From NCBI RefSeq assembly GCF_000023445.1, contig NC_012881.1, positions 2,299,501 to 2,363,500 on the forward strand: a stretch of DNA of 64,000 bases. Reading direction: 5' to 3'. Source of the stretch: Maridesulfovibrio salexigens DSM 2638 (GTDB taxonomy: Bacteria; Desulfobacterota; Desulfovibrionia; Desulfovibrionales; Desulfovibrionaceae). Of the stretch, positions 62,026 through 64,000 are shown piece after piece. Under the pieces are notes generated by a model. The model was not told where the DNA came from, searched no databases, and saw nothing but the letters and a program-made list of their open reading frames with translations. The translations under genes were made by a program, and so were the position numbers. The stretch's first letter is position 1; each line of letters opens with the position of its first letter.

Positions 62026-62065
62026 AAAACGGCCCTGCTGAACGATCAGCAGGGCCGTTTTGTTA
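62026..62065 (+). terminator. Terminator after integrase
   Basis: 16-bp stem AAAACGGCCCTGCTGA with complement around ACGA, then T-rich. Confidence 0.9.
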
Positions 62066-62125
62066 TTTTGGTGCATATAAAAAGGTGATTAGCCCAAGCA
62101 CGCCAAGGCTTCCCAGCTTAGCTGT

Positions 62126-62366
62126 GGTGCAAAAAATAAATTGCACCAAATGGGTATTCAGCAATCTTGCCGCAGAAAACAAATCACGCGAAACAACCGT
62201 TAGCCCAATAACAACAACGGTTCTCTGCCTTCCGTAGGTGCAAAAATATTTTTGCACCAAATAGCCATTCAGTCCTGACTACAAGCCTTTGGGAATTTTG
62301 GAATCCATCAATTGTAGGAGAAGGAAAAAACAAAACGGCGGCAAAAAGGTGCATTTCGTGGTGCAC
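62126..62366. promoter_or_regulatory. Candidate integrase arm-type sites, attR side
   Basis: Six copies of GGTGCA(A): an inverted pair at 62126-62147, a perfect 22-bp palindrome at 62237-62258, and single sites at 62348-62354 and 62360-62366. Both inverted pairs are followed by CCAAAT and an ATTCAG. The gap 62007-62424 holds no gene. Confidence 0.5.
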
Positions 62367-62383
62367 AAAATCGGCCCCAAACA

Positions 62384-62416
62384 GAAAAAGGCTTACGTCT
62401 GTTGACGTAAGCCTTT
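62384..62416 (-). terminator. Phage-supplied terminator for the restored tRNA-Ser
   Basis: Stem AAAGGCTTACGTC with complement, then TTTTT on the minus strand. It replaces the host terminator that integration moved away. Confidence 0.85.
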
Positions 62417-62423
62417 GAATTTA

Positions 62424-62480
62424 CTGGCGGAGAGGAGAGGATTTGAACCTCCGATAGCGTTAACTATACACGCTTTCCAG
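62424..62480 (-). other. attR core repeat
   Basis: 57 bp identical to 21806-21862. This phage-borne copy rebuilds the 3' part of the tRNA. Confidence 0.95.
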
Positions 62481-62514
62481 GCGTGCTCCTTAAGCCGGAC
62501 TCGGACACCTCTCC
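62425..62514 (-). tRNA. tRNA-Ser (anticodon GGA), copy 3, restored by the phage
   Basis: 90 nt, same sequence as copies 1 and 2. The 5' part (62481-62514) is host DNA and the 3' part comes from the phage. The host promoter (TTGCCA, 17 bp, TAAATC at 62530-62558) is intact. Confidence 0.96.
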
Positions 62515-62608
62515 GCTTGGGTGAAAAAGGATTTAGCTAAATCAGACCTGCTTGGCAAGCACTTTTTTCAACTTTTCCCAATTATTCTAACTTAAATTAA
62601 AAATGAAC

Positions 62609-63526
62609 CTATTTAGGCAGCTTCAAGCTTCCGATAAACTCATCAAGAGACTCGGCTTTTACCCTTTCCAGAACCTTGGGCAGCTCTTCAGCAATCCTGA
62701 AGGCAGTATCAGGGCTGAGGAAGTTTCCGGTACCAATCTGTACTGCCTTGGCACCCACAAGCAGGAATTCCGCAGCGTCTTCAGCAGTAGTAATGCCGCC
62801 AAGTCCCATAACCGGAATTTTCACAGCGTTTACAGTCTGATAAACACATCTAAGCGCAACAGGCTTCACCGCTGGACCGGACAAACCGCCGATTACGTTG
62901 GCAAGACGCGGAGTTCTGCGCTCGATATCAACAGCCATACCGGACAAGGTATTGATTAATGAGAGAGCATCCGCTCCGCCGTCTTCAGCGGCTTTTGCAC
63001 AGACGGTGATATCGGTAACGTTGGGAGAAAGCTTGATGATAATCGGTTTGTTGCCGGCATTCTTCTTTACGGCCTCTGCAACCTTGGTAATCTGCTTAGG
63101 GTCCTGACCGAATGCAATACCACCCTCTTTTACGTTGGGGCAGGATACATTGACTTCAAGGGCTGCAACACCCTCTTCTCCGGCAAGAACGCCAGCCAGC
63201 TCACCGAACTCTTCCGCATCAGTGGCGTAAAGGTTCGCCAGAACAGGCAGAGTTTTCCAAGGAAGCTTAGGCAGCTTTTTATTGATGAATTCCTCAACAC
63301 CGGGGTTCTGAATGCCGATGGCATTAAGCATACCGCAAGGAGTTTCAGCAATACGGGGCATGGGGTTACCTTCCCTCGGCTTGAGGGAAAGTCCTTTAAC
63401 CACGATACCGCCAAGAGATTCCAGATCGCCGTAACGCTGGAACTCAAGGCCGAAACCGAAAGTACCGGATGCGGTAAGGATGGGGTTCTTAAGCTTCAGT
63501 CCGGCAAAATCAATTGATACATCCAT
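62609..63526 (-). CDS. pyrD: Dihydroorotate dehydrogenase, catalytic subunit (class 1B)
   Basis: 305 residues. VSIDFAGLKLKNPILTASGTFG, NAIGIQNPG, LEVNVSCPNVKEGG with the class 1 catalytic Cys, and GGITTAEDAAEFLLVGA for FMN phosphate binding. It oxidises dihydroorotate in pyrimidine synthesis and passes electrons to PyrK. It starts three bases after pyrK. Confidence 0.97.
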   Translation of the reverse strand: MDVSIDFAGLKLKNPILTASGTFGFGLEFQRYGDLESLGGIVVKGLSLKPREGNPMPRIAETPCGMLNAIGIQNPGVEEFINKKLPKLPWKTLPVLANLYATDAEEFGELAGVLAGEEGVAALEVNVSCPNVKEGGIAFGQDPKQITKVAEAVKKNAGNKPIIIKLSPNVTDITVCAKAAEDGGADALSLINTLSGMAVDIERRTPRLANVIGGLSGPAVKPVALRCVYQTVNAVKIPVMGLGGITTAEDAAEFLLVGAKAVQIGTGNFLSPDTAFRIAEELPKVLERVKAESLDEFIGSLKLPK

Positions 63527-63529
63527 TTC

Positions 63530-64000
63530 CTAATCCTCCAGACTGAGATTGTTGGCTTTGAAAACAGGACCGGTGGTACAGACCTGAGTATGATGGTCAT
63601 CGCCGTCCTTACAGACACAGCCAAGACAGGCACCAACGCCGCAAGCCATACGGTTTTCAAGAGAAAGTTCCGCATCAGCACCGTATTTGTTGGCAGCATT
63701 CCAGATGGTTTTCAGGAACGGATGAGGTCCACAGGCCACGATAAGGCCGTCTTTCTCTGCGTATTCCTTAACCAGCTCTTCCACCCTTGCGATGATAGTG
63801 GGAATATCTGAGGGCTTGGTTTCACGAATATCTTCCACATCGACCTTGGCCGCCATACCTTTATAAGGGTAGTTTTCCAGCGGGGGACGGTGCGCGAAAA
63901 ATAATTTCAGGTTTTCAGGCTGCGGATGGGTATCGACATATCCGCAAAAGGGGGCTAAACCCATCCCTCCGGCGAGCATGAGTACGGGACGGTTCTGCGG
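63530..64000 (-). CDS. pyrK: Dihydroorotate dehydrogenase electron-transfer subunit (3' part, cut by window edge)
   Basis: 157 residues to the edge without a start. MLAGGMGLAPF is the NAD-binding stretch, GLIVACGPHPFLKTIW follows, and CGVGACLGCVC...C holds the four [2Fe-2S] cysteines. FAD/NAD-dependent partner of PyrD. The 5' end lies beyond the window. Confidence 0.95.
   Translation of the reverse strand, partial: PQNRPVLMLAGGMGLAPFCGYVDTHPQPENLKLFFAHRPPLENYPYKGMAAKVDVEDIRETKPSDIPTIIARVEELVKEYAEKDGLIVACGPHPFLKTIWNAANKYGADAELSLENRMACGVGACLGCVCKDGDDHHTQVCTTGPVFKANNLSLED

Larger units (their letters stand above)
21806..62480. mobile_element. Prophage, lambda-type head with P2-type contractile tail, about 40.7 kb
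   Basis: It is bounded by the 57-bp core repeats in tRNA-Ser. Integrase is at the right end. The head, lysis and tail modules are complete, so the phage may still be functional: terminase, portal, capsid, spike, baseplate, sheath, tube, tape measure and lysis genes all have open frames. Confidence 0.95.

Overview
The window is about 23 kb of chromosome carrying an inserted prophage of roughly 40.7 kb. Codon use, a glycyl-radical diol dehydratase cluster, PAS/CHASE/GGDEF and double-Cache signalling proteins and the gene types point to an anaerobic delta-proteobacterium, most likely a Desulfovibrionaceae (Maridesulfovibrio-like) sulfate reducer. The taxon is inferred from gene content only; no rRNA is present.

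Chromosome, left part (1-21.8 kb). A PocR-domain regulator runs off the left edge, divergent from a GlcG-like protein, a B12-independent diol dehydratase and its activase. Then come a CHASE-PAS-GGDEF diguanylate cyclase, a MauE/DoxX plus rhodanese pair, the SRP RNA, a cupin, ribB under an FMN riboswitch, a chemotaxis receptor with two Cache modules, a SLOG-fold protein, a 57-residue small protein, an anchored protein with a degenerate hydrolase domain, tRNA-Pro(GGG), a BON-domain lipoprotein, and two tandem tRNA-Ser(GGA) genes. A secreted repeat protein, a caspase-like lipoprotein and a large orphan follow.

Prophage (21.8-62.5 kb). It sits in a third tRNA-Ser(GGA) copy. A 57-bp core repeat marks both ends, and the phage restores the tRNA 3' half and brings its own terminator. 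On the minus strand run an immunity and replication block, lambda-type terminase and portal, a protease-capsid fusion, lysis genes with embedded spanins, and a complete P2-type contractile tail including a T_TTT_TTG frameshift in the tail chaperone. Integrase and an Xis-like protein lie at the right end.

Accessory genes are AT-rich and occupy three places: (i) next to attL, a RelA/SpoT-type alarmone synthetase with a translationally coupled partner; (ii) inside the late operon between terminase and portal (43.4-49.4 kb), where cassettes are bounded by duplicated backbone sequence; (iii) beside the repressor, a membrane protein and an orphan HsdR-N nuclease. Four copies of a 16-bp dyad flank the immunity region and look like the repressor operators.

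Chromosome, right part (62.5-64 kb): pyrD and the truncated pyrK.
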